From the NCBI GenBank assembly GCA_963796915.1, contig CAWCNI010000004.1, forward strand, positions 1,860,001-1,924,000: a stretch of 64,000 nucleotides of DNA. The letters run 5' to 3'. The notes below the pieces were generated by a model. It worked only from the letters and a program-made list of their open reading frames with translations. It was not told where the DNA came from and did not search any database. Below are positions 18,448 through 27,109 of the stretch, in pieces. A program made the position numbers and the translations under genes. Every line of letters starts with the position of its first letter. Position 1 is the stretch's first letter. The stretch comes from JAENWD01 sp963796915 (GTDB taxonomy: Bacteria > Acidobacteriota > Vicinamibacteria > Vicinamibacterales > JAENWD01).

Positions 18448-19812
18448 ATGACTCAACGGGACCGGACCCTGACCCGCAGGCAGTTCACCTTCACGGCGGC
18501 CACGGCGGCCCTGTCCACCGCGATTGCCCCGCGCAGCGTGCTCGGCGCGGTGTCGCGGGCGGACAAATTGAACATCGCCGCCATCGGCGTCGGCGGCATG
18601 GGCGCCGCCAATCTCAAGGCCTGCGAAGGCGAGAACATCGTCGCGCTCTGCGACGTGGACCGTACGTATGCCGCAAAGACCTTCGCGCTCTATCCGAAGG
18701 CGACGGTCTACTCCGACTACCGCGAGATGCTCGCCAAGCAGAAGGACATCGACGCGGTCGTCATCGCCACGCCCGACCACACCCACGCCATGATCACCAT
18801 GGCCTGCATGAAGGCCGGCAAGCACGTCTACTGTCAGAAGCCGCTGACGCACACCGTCGCCGAGGCGCGCGCCATCGCGGAGGCGGCCAGGAAATACAAG
18901 GTCGTCACCCAGATGGGCAACCAGGGCCACTCCTTCGAGTCGATGCGGATACTGAAGGAATGGCTCGACGATGGGGCCATCGGGAACGTGACGGAGGTGC
19001 ACGCGTGGACGGACAGGCCGGTTGGCGGGGACCCATGGTCCGACTTCGCGGTACGCGCGCGACCCAATGAGACGCCGCTTGTTCCAGACACGCTCGACTG
19101 GGAGAAGTGGCTCGGCCCCGTCGCGTTCCGCCCGTACAGCCCCGAGTACCTGCCGATGAAATGGCGGGCGTGGCTCGACTTCGGCACGGGCCCGCTCGGT
19201 GACATGGGCTGCCACATCCTCGATCCCGCGTTCTGGGCGCTCGAGCTCGGGTCGCCGCAGACGATCGAAGCGACGTCCACACATTACGAGCCACGGGTTG
19301 CCGCAGAGACGTACCCGCGCGCGTCGATCGTGCGCTACGCGTTCCCGGCGCGCGGCAGCAAGCCGCCGGTGAAGCTGACCTGGTACGACGGCCGGCTCCT
19401 GCCGCCGATGCCGCCCGAGTTGGAGGCCGGCCGCACGCTGCCGGGCAGCGGCGCCCTCCTCATCGGCGACAAGGGCACGATCCTGCACGGCTCGCACGGC
19501 GCCGACGGCGTCCGCCTGATTCCGGAGGCGCGCATGCAGGCATATACGCATCCGATGAAGAGGCTTCGACGCGTGACCGAAGGCCACGAGGGCGACTGGA
19601 TCCGCGCCTGCAAGGAAGGGCCGGACGGCACGCCGCCGTGCTCGCCGTTCGAATACGGCGCGGCGCTCACCGAGATGGTCCTGCTCGGCGTGCTCGCAAT
19701 CCGGATGAAGGATCAGCGGCTCCAGTGGGATAGCCAGGCGGCCCGGTTCACGAACAACGAGAAGGCGAACGAGCTGCTGCAGATCCCGTATCGGGCGGGC
19801 TGGACGCTGTAG
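18448..19812 (+). CDS. Gfo/Idh/MocA family oxidoreductase with Tat-type signal
   Basis: 454 residues. The N-terminus (TLTRRQFTFTAATAALST) carries a twin-arginine motif, so the folded NAD(P)-dependent enzyme is probably exported. The Rossmann domain shows LNIAAIGVGGMGAANLKAC, NIVALCDVD and DAVVIATPDHTHAMI. The family signature usually written EKP is here CQKPLTHTVAEA. The substrate domain includes MGNQGHS, WLGPVAFRPYSPEYLPMKWRAW and GDMGCHILDPAFWAL, the pattern of secreted acidobacterial and planctomycete members. It probably oxidises a sugar or polyol derivative. A Tat-exported oxidoreductase of this type usually keeps its cofactor bound. The start is supported by TAGGA upstream. It stands alone. 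Confidence 0.92.
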   Translation: MTQRDRTLTRRQFTFTAATAALSTAIAPRSVLGAVSRADKLNIAAIGVGGMGAANLKACEGENIVALCDVDRTYAAKTFALYPKATVYSDYREMLAKQKDIDAVVIATPDHTHAMITMACMKAGKHVYCQKPLTHTVAEARAIAEAARKYKVVTQMGNQGHSFESMRILKEWLDDGAIGNVTEVHAWTDRPVGGDPWSDFAVRARPNETPLVPDTLDWEKWLGPVAFRPYSPEYLPMKWRAWLDFGTGPLGDMGCHILDPAFWALELGSPQTIEATSTHYEPRVAAETYPRASIVRYAFPARGSKPPVKLTWYDGRLLPPMPPELEAGRTLPGSGALLIGDKGTILHGSHGADGVRLIPEARMQAYTHPMKRLRRVTEGHEGDWIRACKEGPDGTPPCSPFEYGAALTEMVLLGVLAIRMKDQRLQWDSQAARFTNNEKANELLQIPYRAGWTL

Positions 19813-19983
19813 CCGGTTTCACCATGCCGGCGCCGGAGCCTTCGGCAGGGTCCTCGACGAGCCTCGCCTGACGGGCAGCGCCCGCTCGGCGGCTGGGTGC
19901 GGCGTCAGGGATTGCGCGGTCACGCGAAGATAGTCAGGCCGACGTCTGCCTCGCCCGAACGCCGACCAACGTGGGATGACGCC

Positions 19984-21249
19984 TCACAGCGATTTCAGGA
20001 ATTCGACAAGGTCGGCTTTCTGCGCCGCCGTCAGGTGCAGTGAGAACAAGCGGTTGTAGTGATTTACCACGGCGAGGAGGTCGGGAGCGCTGCCGTCGTG
20101 AAAGTACGGCGCGTGCTGCCAGAGTCCACGTAACGGCGTGGTCCGGTATTTTCCTGTTGCCGTCCTGGCGGCATAGGCCGGATCGGTGCCCACCTCCGCC
20201 GGATCGTGCAGGAACGGCAGCCTTCGACCTGGCCCACTCAGGACATCGGTAAAGTTCGGCGCCTGATGACAGGTGGCGCATCCCGCTTCGTTGTGAAACA
20301 GCTGCTGGCCCCGCCTCGCGGCGCGCCTGTCGAACGATCCGTCCGGCGGGTCCGGGGCGCGCAAGCTCAATTGATAGTCCAACAGCGCCGCCAGCTTCGG
20401 AGTGACGAGGTCCGGTGTCTGGGTGATGAACAGGCCGAGGCGTGGATCGCGGAAGCTGCCGTGACCGCCCATCTGCCCGACGCCGACGTAGCTGTTCCAG
20501 TACCAGATCGGCCCGTCGGCGGTGTAGGTTTCGAAGCCGACGCCTTTCAACCCGTAGATTGACGGAATCACGATCGGCAGCGACGGGCTGTTCAGCGGAA
20601 TCAGGTTCGTGCCGTCGAACGCGTGGTGTCGAGGATCGTATTTGCCGGGCCCCCACGTGCGGAGCTCGGCCTTGAGCGCATCCGGCAGCGCCGGCGACAA
20701 CGCGAGGATTGCTCCGACATTCAAATCGCGATTCGCCCATCCGTCCAGTCGCCTTCCTATTCCTGGCGCGAACGAGTTGTCCACTGTCGAATGGCACAAC
20801 GCGCACGTGATGCCGACGCCGGTGAGCTCGCCTGACTCGTTGACCGTGCCCTTGACGCCGACGACGGCATTGAGCCGCAGCAGTGTGGCGGTGACGGCCG
20901 GGCTCGTCAGGTCCACCTGTTTCGCGCGCAGCGCGGCGACAATCGCATGGGGCAAGGCGTTCACGTCGACCTTGAGGCCGACTGCCAGCGCGGTCGCGGG
21001 ACCGATGGTCGCGATGGGCTCGTGCATCCGCAGCACGTTGGTCCACAACTGTTCGTCGCCAAACGTGTCGTAGCGGAAAATCCCCTGTCCGTCTCGCCTG
21101 GAACGCTCGTCACCGCCCTGATGTCGTCGGTCACCCTCGTTGCCTGGCCGGCCGTCGGGCTTCAGTGGGTTCGTCGATTGACCGAGTCCGGAGACTCCGA
21201 GTGACACTGCCAGAGCGAATGCCGTTGACACGGCCCCGATGAGTTTCAT
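19984..21249 (-). CDS. Secreted di-heme c-type cytochrome
   Basis: About 421 residues with a signal peptide (LIGAVSTAFALAVSLGVSGLGQ). Two heme-binding CxxCH motifs are present, CALCH in the first half and CATCH in the second. The second half also has RRGQQLFHNEAGCATCHQ and TPLRGLWQHAPYFHDGSAPDLLAVVNHY, which resemble the MauG/CcpA di-heme peroxidase region. The protein is expected in the periplasm, as an electron carrier or peroxidase-like enzyme. The ATG at 21249 is preferred over the adjacent GTG because AGGGGG lies five bases before it. It converges with the Gfo/Idh/MocA gene. The 19813-19983 gap holds nothing recognisable. Confidence 0.88.
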   Translation of the reverse strand: MKLIGAVSTAFALAVSLGVSGLGQSTNPLKPDGRPGNEGDRRHQGGDERSRRDGQGIFRYDTFGDEQLWTNVLRMHEPIATIGPATALAVGLKVDVNALPHAIVAALRAKQVDLTSPAVTATLLRLNAVVGVKGTVNESGELTGVGITCALCHSTVDNSFAPGIGRRLDGWANRDLNVGAILALSPALPDALKAELRTWGPGKYDPRHHAFDGTNLIPLNSPSLPIVIPSIYGLKGVGFETYTADGPIWYWNSYVGVGQMGGHGSFRDPRLGLFITQTPDLVTPKLAALLDYQLSLRAPDPPDGSFDRRAARRGQQLFHNEAGCATCHQAPNFTDVLSGPGRRLPFLHDPAEVGTDPAYAARTATGKYRTTPLRGLWQHAPYFHDGSAPDLLAVVNHYNRLFSLHLTAAQKADLVEFLKSL

Positions 21250-21409
21250 CACTGCCCCCTCATGACCGGATTCCGAGATGGCGCGAGATCGTCCTGGTCA
21301 ATCAGAGACTCGGAGAGAGCAAAAGGTGACAACGACGCGCGTCCGCCCCAGGCAGGCTGGCGGTGCAGCTCAGCTGATTCCGGGTATCATCGGCTGACCT
21401 GGAGGGGGC

Positions 21410-22561
21410 GTGACGACTCCTGTGGCAGCCACGACGCCTGCGCCGTCGAAGATCTCGCGGAGGGTCGCCGCGATCGACTGGATGCGCGGCCTGGTGATGA
21501 TCCTGATGGTCATCGACCACGCCTCGATGGCGTTCGACGCCCATCACATCGCCGAAGACTCCGCGGCCTACGCCACGGCTTTGACCTCTCCCCTGCCCGC
21601 TGCGGAATTCTTCACGCGCTGGATCACTCACCTCTGCGCGCCGACGTTCGTGTTTCTGGCCGGCACCGCGCTGGCCTTGAGTGTCGAGCGGCGCGTCGTG
21701 CGGGGTGCGGATGCGTGGGACATCGACAAGGGGATGCTGGTCCGGGGCGCGATCATCGCCCTGCTGGACCCGACCCTCATCTCGATCGGGTCCGGCCGGT
21801 GGACGTTCCAGGTGCTCCTCGCCATCGGCGTGTCGATGATGTGCATGGCGCCGCTGCGGCGCCTTCCGAGTTGGGCGCTCGTCACGCTGAGCGTCGGATG
21901 GATGGCCCTTGGCGAGATTCCCACGGGATGGGTGTGGACACCTCCCGGGAACTCGTCGGTGCTGGCAGCCTTCACTGTGGCCACCTACGGCGCGAGCACC
22001 ATGGTCGTCAAGTACCCGGTGCTGCCATGGCTGGCCATCATGATGCTCGGCTGGGTGTTCGGCCGGCACCTGATTCGCTTCGCCGCCGGACTGAGCACGG
22101 TGTCGGGCAAGAAGGTCCTCTGGATGTCAGGGGTCGTCGCGCTGCTGGTGTTCGTCGTCGTCCGTGGCATGCACGGTTATGGCGACATGTTCCTCCCTCG
22201 CACCGACAACTCGTGGCAGCAGTGGCTGCACGTCAGCAAGTACCCGCCGTCGCTGACCTACTACACGCTCGAGCTCGGCATCCTGTTCTTGTGCCTGGCG
22301 CTGCTTCGAACTATCGAGGAGCGGATCGGAGTCCGAGAGAACGGCGTGTTCTACGTATTTGGCCAGACCGCGATGTTCTTCTACCTCGCGCACCGGCTGG
22401 CGTTCGAGATTCCCGCGACCTATTTCGGCGTGCGCGGATTCGATGGCCTGGCCGCGACCTACGGGATCTCCGCGGTCGCGCTCGTGCTGCTCTACCCTTC
22501 GTGCCGATGGTATCGAACGATGAAGGCGGCGCACCCGCAGTCGCTCCTGAAGTATCTCTAG
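21410..22561 (+). CDS. HGSNAT-like / DUF1624 multi-pass membrane protein
   Basis: 383 residues with many hydrophobic helices. The N-terminal RRVAAIDWMRGLVMILMVIDHAS is the hallmark of the heparan-alpha-glucosaminide N-acetyltransferase-like family (DUF1624), in which the conserved Asp-His pair in the first helix is thought to serve acetyl transfer. Later helices include FFTRWITHLCAPTFVFLAGTALA and FGQTAMFFYLAHRLAFEIP. It probably transfers an acetyl group across the membrane to a sugar. A GTG start at 21410 follows GGAGGGGG closely. No pathway partners adjoin it. Confidence 0.87.
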   Translation: MTTPVAATTPAPSKISRRVAAIDWMRGLVMILMVIDHASMAFDAHHIAEDSAAYATALTSPLPAAEFFTRWITHLCAPTFVFLAGTALALSVERRVVRGADAWDIDKGMLVRGAIIALLDPTLISIGSGRWTFQVLLAIGVSMMCMAPLRRLPSWALVTLSVGWMALGEIPTGWVWTPPGNSSVLAAFTVATYGASTMVVKYPVLPWLAIMMLGWVFGRHLIRFAAGLSTVSGKKVLWMSGVVALLVFVVVRGMHGYGDMFLPRTDNSWQQWLHVSKYPPSLTYYTLELGILFLCLALLRTIEERIGVRENGVFYVFGQTAMFFYLAHRLAFEIPATYFGVRGFDGLAATYGISAVALVLLYPSCRWYRTMKAAHPQSLLKYL

Positions 22562-22743
22562 CGGACGCCCTTCCTCAGTGTCACGCTGGCATGGATCAGC
22601 CCCATCGGTGAATCATCGAAGCACCATCGGATTCTGTCCCAGGTGATCGGCACGGCCGCTGTCGGAGCTTTGTTTCTGGTTCTCAGCGTCGCGCTCCCGT
22701 GCTGCTAAAATAGCAACGCCGGGCCCATGGACAACCCACGAGC

Positions 22744-23865
22744 ATGAGCGATGACGCGCGCAACCCGGACGAACTCCCGTGGTCGGGTGAACGATTCGTG
22801 CCGCAGGTCACGGGCAGCCTCAGGCTGGAGCACCTGCACCGGTATCTCCTGGCCCGCGAGTACAGCCGCGGACGCCATGTGCTCGACATCGCCTGCGGCG
22901 AAGGTTATGGCAGCGCGCTGCTGGCCGCAGTCGCGGAGAGGGTGATCGGCGTCGATATCGCGCCCGACGCCGTCGCGCACGCGCGACGGCGCTACTTTCG
23001 CTCGAATCTGCACTTCTGCGTCGGCAACTGCGCCGCCGTTCCCCTACCCGATCGATCCGTGGACGTCGTCGTCACCTTCGAGACAATCGAACATCACGAC
23101 CAGCACGGCGCGATGCTGCGCGAGATCAAGCGGGTGCTGAAGCAGGACGGCACGCTGATCATCTCGAGTCCCGAGAGGCGTGAATACTCGGACGTGCCGG
23201 GCTACCGGAATCCGTTCCATGTCCGCGAGCTCTATCGCAACGAGTTCGAGGATCTGCTCCGCGGCCACTTCCGTCATGTGTCGCTCGCCGGCCAGCGCAT
23301 CAAGGCTGGCTCGCTCATCTGGCCGATCGAAGCCGGCGACAGCCGAGCGTTTTCCGGTTACGAGGCTGGGGAAAGCAACGGTGATGTCCGGCCGATCGGC
23401 GCACCGCTCTACCTCCTTGCCGCGGCGAGCGACGAACCGTTGCCGCCGCTGCCGGTCGGGCTGCTTGACGGCGGCGTGTTCGTCTGGGCGGCCGATCATG
23501 TCAACGCCCTTCAGTCGGCCCAGGCCCAGCTGTCGGCACTGGAATCCAGTGTCACGGCGCTCGCGGCGGAGCGTTCCCGCCTCGAGCGGGCCTTGAGCAC
23601 AGCGGACGGGCCGCTCCGCCAGGCCGTGGTCGACTACGATCGGCGGCTGGCTGCGGCAAGCCACGAGCACGAGCGGCTGGACGATGCACTCGCCACAATG
23701 ACACGCGAACGCGATCGCCTCTTCGCCGCACTCGGCGAGCTCACTGCCGAGCGCGACAACCAGGCTGCTCAGCTCCGAGCGATAGAGCGCGGTCGCTCGT
23801 GGCGGCTGACAGCACCGTTCCGAAGCCTGCGCCGTGCCGTGCAGCACTTGCAACGCCGCTCCTGA
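22744..23865 (+). CDS. SAM-dependent methyltransferase with C-terminal coiled coil
   Basis: 373 residues. Residues of about 10-150 are a class I methyltransferase: GRHVLDIACGEGYGSALLA (SAM-binding motif I), VIGVDIAPDAVAHARRRY, NCAAVPLPDRSVDVVVTFETIEH and REIKRVLKQDGTLIISSP. From about residue 255 it is a heptad-like coiled coil, ending in RGRSWRLTAPFRSLRR, a tail found on glycosyltransferases and methyltransferases of surface-polysaccharide clusters. It probably methylates a glycan or lipid-linked sugar. TAAAAT at 22706-22711 could be a -10 element. No glycan cluster surrounds it here. Confidence 0.88.
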   Translation: MSDDARNPDELPWSGERFVPQVTGSLRLEHLHRYLLAREYSRGRHVLDIACGEGYGSALLAAVAERVIGVDIAPDAVAHARRRYFRSNLHFCVGNCAAVPLPDRSVDVVVTFETIEHHDQHGAMLREIKRVLKQDGTLIISSPERREYSDVPGYRNPFHVRELYRNEFEDLLRGHFRHVSLAGQRIKAGSLIWPIEAGDSRAFSGYEAGESNGDVRPIGAPLYLLAAASDEPLPPLPVGLLDGGVFVWAADHVNALQSAQAQLSALESSVTALAAERSRLERALSTADGPLRQAVVDYDRRLAAASHEHERLDDALATMTRERDRLFAALGELTAERDNQAAQLRAIERGRSWRLTAPFRSLRRAVQHLQRRS

Positions 23866-24042
23866 CAGTCCGCCAGATCGTCCGGAATGGCTACCAACGG
23901 CAAAGAACGGGCGTTATGCTTACGCCCAGATGGCGCTGATATCTCCTGTCGCCCCATGATGATGCCGGCCCCCTGGCCCCTACCGACCTTCTGGCTGATC
24001 GTCGGCTCGATGCACCGGCGGCGGATCGTCACCCGGACCTAA

Positions 24043-24768
24043 GTGGCGTCGTCGATTTGGCACCTTGTGCTCGATCCGGACGGCGTGATCGTCGCTGTCA
24101 CCGGCGGAGCGCCCGGACACTGGGTCGATCAGCGGCTGATGGACAACGACGAGTTGCCCGCGGAAGTGCGCTCGGCCGGGCATGTCCTGGGCACTCAGCT
24201 CAATGCCTCGGGCCAGCGGGCACTGACTCGTTCCGTCAACCTCTCCTCCCAGGACCGCATCGTCCACCTCGTGGTAGTCGACGCGATCGCGCTGCGGCGC
24301 ACACCCACCGATCTGCGGGCGCTGTTGGCAACGACGTTGGCGTCGGTGAAACTCCAGGCCAAACATAGCGACGTCGCCCTGCGCATCGCCATCGACCGCG
24401 ACGTGCCTGCGCTGGTCCGGCTCGACGCGGAAAAGATCGGCTGGGTTGTCGTCGCGCTGGTCGGCAACGCGTTGCGCTACGTGCGGGCTGGCACGCGTCT
24501 GATGCCAGGCGGGACGATCAGCGTCACGGCAAGCCTGCATGCCGGCGTCGAAGTGGTGATCACTGTCCGCGACGACGGGCCGGGCATGCAGGCACAGACC
24601 CTGGCCCGCCTTTTCCGGCGGGAATCGCGCTCGTCGCATCGTACGGGCCTCGGGCTGGCCCTTGTCCACGACATCATGGTCGCGCACGGCGGCGGCGTGG
24701 ACGTGCGCAGCTCGACGGATCTCGCAGATCGCGGCACGACCGTCCGCCTGGCCCTGCCGGCATGGTGA
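24043..24768 (+). CDS. Histidine-kinase-type ATPase protein lacking a visible phosphoacceptor histidine
   Basis: 241 residues. The C-terminal HATPase is clear: N box in EKIGWVVVALVGNALRYV, G1 DDGPGM, and G2 TGLGLALVHDIM. The N-terminal part (WHLVLDPDGVIVAVTGGAPG) looks PAS-like. I see no H-box. Directly upstream, a 28-codon frame (23957-24043) encodes a hydrophobic helix and ends at this start, so a membrane anchor may have been separated by a frame break. The start is GTG at 24043. No response regulator adjoins it. It may be a kinase remnant or a partner-dependent ATPase. Confidence 0.75.
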   Translation: MASSIWHLVLDPDGVIVAVTGGAPGHWVDQRLMDNDELPAEVRSAGHVLGTQLNASGQRALTRSVNLSSQDRIVHLVVVDAIALRRTPTDLRALLATTLASVKLQAKHSDVALRIAIDRDVPALVRLDAEKIGWVVVALVGNALRYVRAGTRLMPGGTISVTASLHAGVEVVITVRDDGPGMQAQTLARLFRRESRSSHRTGLGLALVHDIMVAHGGGVDVRSSTDLADRGTTVRLALPAW

Positions 24769-24951
24769 AGCGCGGAAAAGGCGTCACAATGACACACGTG
24801 GGACAGCGGCTGGCACACCATCCGGACGATGCGATCATCCGATGCGGGACCTGCACATCTCAGGTCCGGCCAAGCCGTGCGTATTTCATCCATCACGGCC
24901 AATGACGACTACGCCGCCGCGTCGATGCCGCTGACTCCGGCCGGCCTGCCG

Positions 24952-26067
24952 ATGTCTATTCACGCCAGTCCAAGCCTTGCTGACTGCCTGCGGCGGCGCC
25001 GCGATAATTTCTTGTTGCTTCGGCTCGCCGCCGCAGTGCTGGTCGTGTTCGGCCACAGCTACGCGGCCGCGCACATTCCCGGCGTGCGGGACTTCATCGC
25101 CGCAAAGGCCTGGGGCCCCGGGGTCTACACCGGGTCGGTTGCGGTAGAAATCTTCTTCGTGGTCAGCGGGTTCCTGGTCACCGGCAGCTACGTCAATCGC
25201 CACGACTTGCGCTTCTTCGTACGCGCACGGTTCCTGCGCATCGTGCCGGCGTACCTGGTCTGCGTCGTTGGCTGCGCCTACGTGATCGGGCCGATGGTCA
25301 CGCGCCTGCCACTCGGCGAATACCTGCAGCACGGCGACACGATTGGCTACGTGCTGAAGAACATGACCTTCACGCAGCTGGATTGGTACCTCCCCGGCGT
25401 GTTCGAGTCCAATCCGAATCCGCGTGTCGTCAACGGCTCGTTGTGGACGCTTCCGGCAGAGGTCCGCATGTACGCGCTGGTCGCCCTGTTCGGCCTGCTC
25501 GGGCTGCTGCAGCGGCGCCGGCTGTTCAACGTCGTGATCGGGGCGACCTTCGTCTGGGCAGCGTGGTTCCCGGAGACGGCCATGAGTCTCTGGGCGGTGG
25601 ACGCGTATTTCCGGCTGGCGGGCCTGTTCGCGCTCGGCGCCGTGTTCTACGTCAACCGCGAGCACATACCAGTCAACGGCTACCTCTCGGCCGCGCTGAT
25701 CGCGTTTGCCTGGCTGCTGCACGGCACGTCACATTTCATGGCAATCTACGGGCTGGCGCTCGGCTATGGCAGCCTCTGGTTCGCCTACGCGCCAAGGCTC
25801 GACGCCTTCAACCGGTTCGGCGACTACTCTTACGGCGTGTACCTGTGGGGCTTTCCAGTGGAGCAGCTGGTCGCGATGGCGCTTGGCAGGCCGACGCCGA
25901 TGCAGGTGTTCGCCTGGGCGATGCCGCTGACGCTGCTGGTCGCGATCGGATCCTGGCATTTGATCGAGAAGCCAGCGCTCGCGTTGAAGAACACGCCACT
26001 GCACGGCTGGCCGCGCGCGTTGTTCGGTCGCGCCGCCGTGCCCGCGAGCGAACCGACGTCCGCGTAG
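24952..26067 (+). CDS. Acyltransferase-3 family membrane protein
   Basis: About 371 residues with roughly ten hydrophobic helices. The family opening is DNFLLLRLAAAVLVVFGHSYAA, with the conserved His in helix 1, followed by VAVEIFFVVSGFLVTGSYVNR and RFFVRARFLRIVPAYLVCVV. Family members O-acylate surface sugars or peptidoglycan at the membrane. I chose ATG 24952 because it begins close to helix 1; in-frame starts at 24829 and 24925 would add a tail without family features, and none has a clear ribosome binding site. It ends just before a terminator shared with the convergent PEP-CTERM gene. Confidence 0.85.
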   Translation: MSIHASPSLADCLRRRRDNFLLLRLAAAVLVVFGHSYAAAHIPGVRDFIAAKAWGPGVYTGSVAVEIFFVVSGFLVTGSYVNRHDLRFFVRARFLRIVPAYLVCVVGCAYVIGPMVTRLPLGEYLQHGDTIGYVLKNMTFTQLDWYLPGVFESNPNPRVVNGSLWTLPAEVRMYALVALFGLLGLLQRRRLFNVVIGATFVWAAWFPETAMSLWAVDAYFRLAGLFALGAVFYVNREHIPVNGYLSAALIAFAWLLHGTSHFMAIYGLALGYGSLWFAYAPRLDAFNRFGDYSYGVYLWGFPVEQLVAMALGRPTPMQVFAWAMPLTLLVAIGSWHLIEKPALALKNTPLHGWPRALFGRAAVPASEPTSA

Positions 26068-26090
26068 GCTCTCGCGACTCTCGTACAAAG

Positions 26091-26116
26091 AAAAAGGGGG
26101 CCGGAGCCCCCTTTCG
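26091..26116 (-). terminator. Rho-independent terminator between convergent genes
   Basis: A GC stem (GGGGGC with its complement, extended by A-T pairs) with a four-base loop. Read on the minus strand it ends in TTTTTC, which suits the PEP-CTERM gene ending at 26142. On the plus strand the tail is weaker, but the hairpin lies 24 bases after the acyltransferase stop and could serve both. Confidence 0.75.
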
Positions 26117-26141
26117 AAGGTGCGAAGAGATAACGAGGTGA

Positions 26142-26864
26142 CTATTGACGGGTGCGACGCTTGCGGAGCATCGCCCCGCCGCCGGCCAGCGCAGAACCCA
26201 GCAGCACGAGGCTCGCGGGCTCGGGCACGGGAACGTCGCCATGGGTGTCGCTACCGCAGGTCGTGCAGACGCCGGTCTTGTTCGTCTCGAAGTCGGTCCC
26301 GAAGGTGAAGACCACGTTGCTGATGATGGTGTTCGCCGTGAAGGTCGGGCCGGTGATGACAAAGGTGCCGACAGTCGCCGTGAACGGGTTGTGCGGGCCG
26401 TTGCCGGCGATGCTGGCGTTGGCGCCACTGTACTTGCCCGTCCCCGAGCTCGGCGCGCCGATGATGGCGAGGCTCGCGCCGGGGTGAAAGTTGAGGAATG
26501 GGTCGGCGCCCGACAGGTCCAGCGTCCAGCCGATGCTCTGGCTCGCGCCGTCAGACCACGTGCCGTCGCCGTTGACGATGCGGGCAATCCCGGTGTTGCT
26601 GGTCAGGACGAGACCCGTCTTCGCGTAGTCGAACGTGAAGCCCGTGAGCAGGTTGTTGGCGGAATGCGGGTCGGCCGCGTTGTTCGTGAGCTTGAGCGTG
26701 AGGCTGCCAGCCGAGAAGATGAACTCGGCGGTCGCGGCATGACCGGCCGCGTCGTTGACGCTGATCGTGTAGGCAGAGGCCTGGAGGGCACCGGCGGTAA
26801 GAAGGAACACGCTCGCGATGAGGGAGACGAGAAATCTGCGGAAATTCACTGACACATGTACCAT
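26142..26864 (-). CDS. PEP-CTERM sorting-domain secreted protein
   Basis: Up to 240 residues. The signal peptide (FLVSLIASVFLLTAGALQASA) is followed by about 190 residues rich in Thr, Asn, Gly and beta pattern. The end is DVPVPEPASLVLLGSALAGGG and a basic tail, which is the PEP-CTERM signal: PEP motif, hydrophobic helix, arginines. Such proteins are cleaved and anchored or released by an exosortase (EpsH/XrtA-type), encoded elsewhere. The body has a lone CTTC motif and no catalytic features. A sigma-54 promoter at 26879-26893 would start transcription near 26867, so translation may really begin at GTG 26855 or 26849 rather than ATG 26864; all keep the signal peptide. A role in the extracellular matrix is inferred from the family. 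Confidence 0.88.
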   Translation of the reverse strand: MVHVSVNFRRFLVSLIASVFLLTAGALQASAYTISVNDAAGHAATAEFIFSAGSLTLKLTNNAADPHSANNLLTGFTFDYAKTGLVLTSNTGIARIVNGDGTWSDGASQSIGWTLDLSGADPFLNFHPGASLAIIGAPSSGTGKYSGANASIAGNGPHNPFTATVGTFVITGPTFTANTIISNVVFTFGTDFETNKTGVCTTCGSDTHGDVPVPEPASLVLLGSALAGGGAMLRKRRTRQ

Positions 26865-26878
26865 ATTTGCTACTTAAA

Positions 26879-26893
26879 GCAATAAAAGTGCCA
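26879..26893 (-). promoter_or_regulatory. Sigma-54 (RpoN) promoter of the PEP-CTERM gene
   Basis: On the minus strand the sequence is TGGCAC, five bases, then TTGC followed by T, an exact match to the -24/-12 core of RpoN promoters. The predicted start of transcription is near 26867, just before the gene. Known PEP-CTERM/exosortase systems often encode the PrsK/PrsR two-component pair and depend on RpoN, so this site fits the family. Confidence 0.8.
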
Positions 26894-26962
26894 TCCGTAT
26901 CAGGGCACAAATACACATATAAGTGACTGCTGCGTCGCAAGTTATCGAGGTGACACATTTTA

Positions 26963-26982
26963 GTATATCTATCGATATATAC
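26963..26982. promoter_or_regulatory. AT-rich palindrome, candidate enhancer site for an RpoN activator
   Basis: GTATAT and ATATAC flank a central ATCGAT, forming a near-palindrome in an unusually AT-rich patch. It is centred about 105 bases upstream of the predicted sigma-54 transcription start, a usual distance for enhancer-binding proteins. It also lies between two divergent genes and could serve the gene at 27110. Confidence 0.4.
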
Positions 26983-27109
26983 CCTTGGAGGTAGACTTTG
27001 TTCGGCCGCTACCTCGCGCAAGGTCGACAGTGGCCAGAAAGTCACCCGACAGCCAGACATTCCCATTCGCCGGTCGCAGGGCCGGGCTGACACCAGGACA
27101 GGAGCTTCG

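Noticed and set aside
21262..22611. 449-codon frame overlapping the HGSNAT-like gene on the same strand
   Set aside because: It is arginine-rich with no recognisable domain, while the overlapping frame has clear family motifs and membrane helices.
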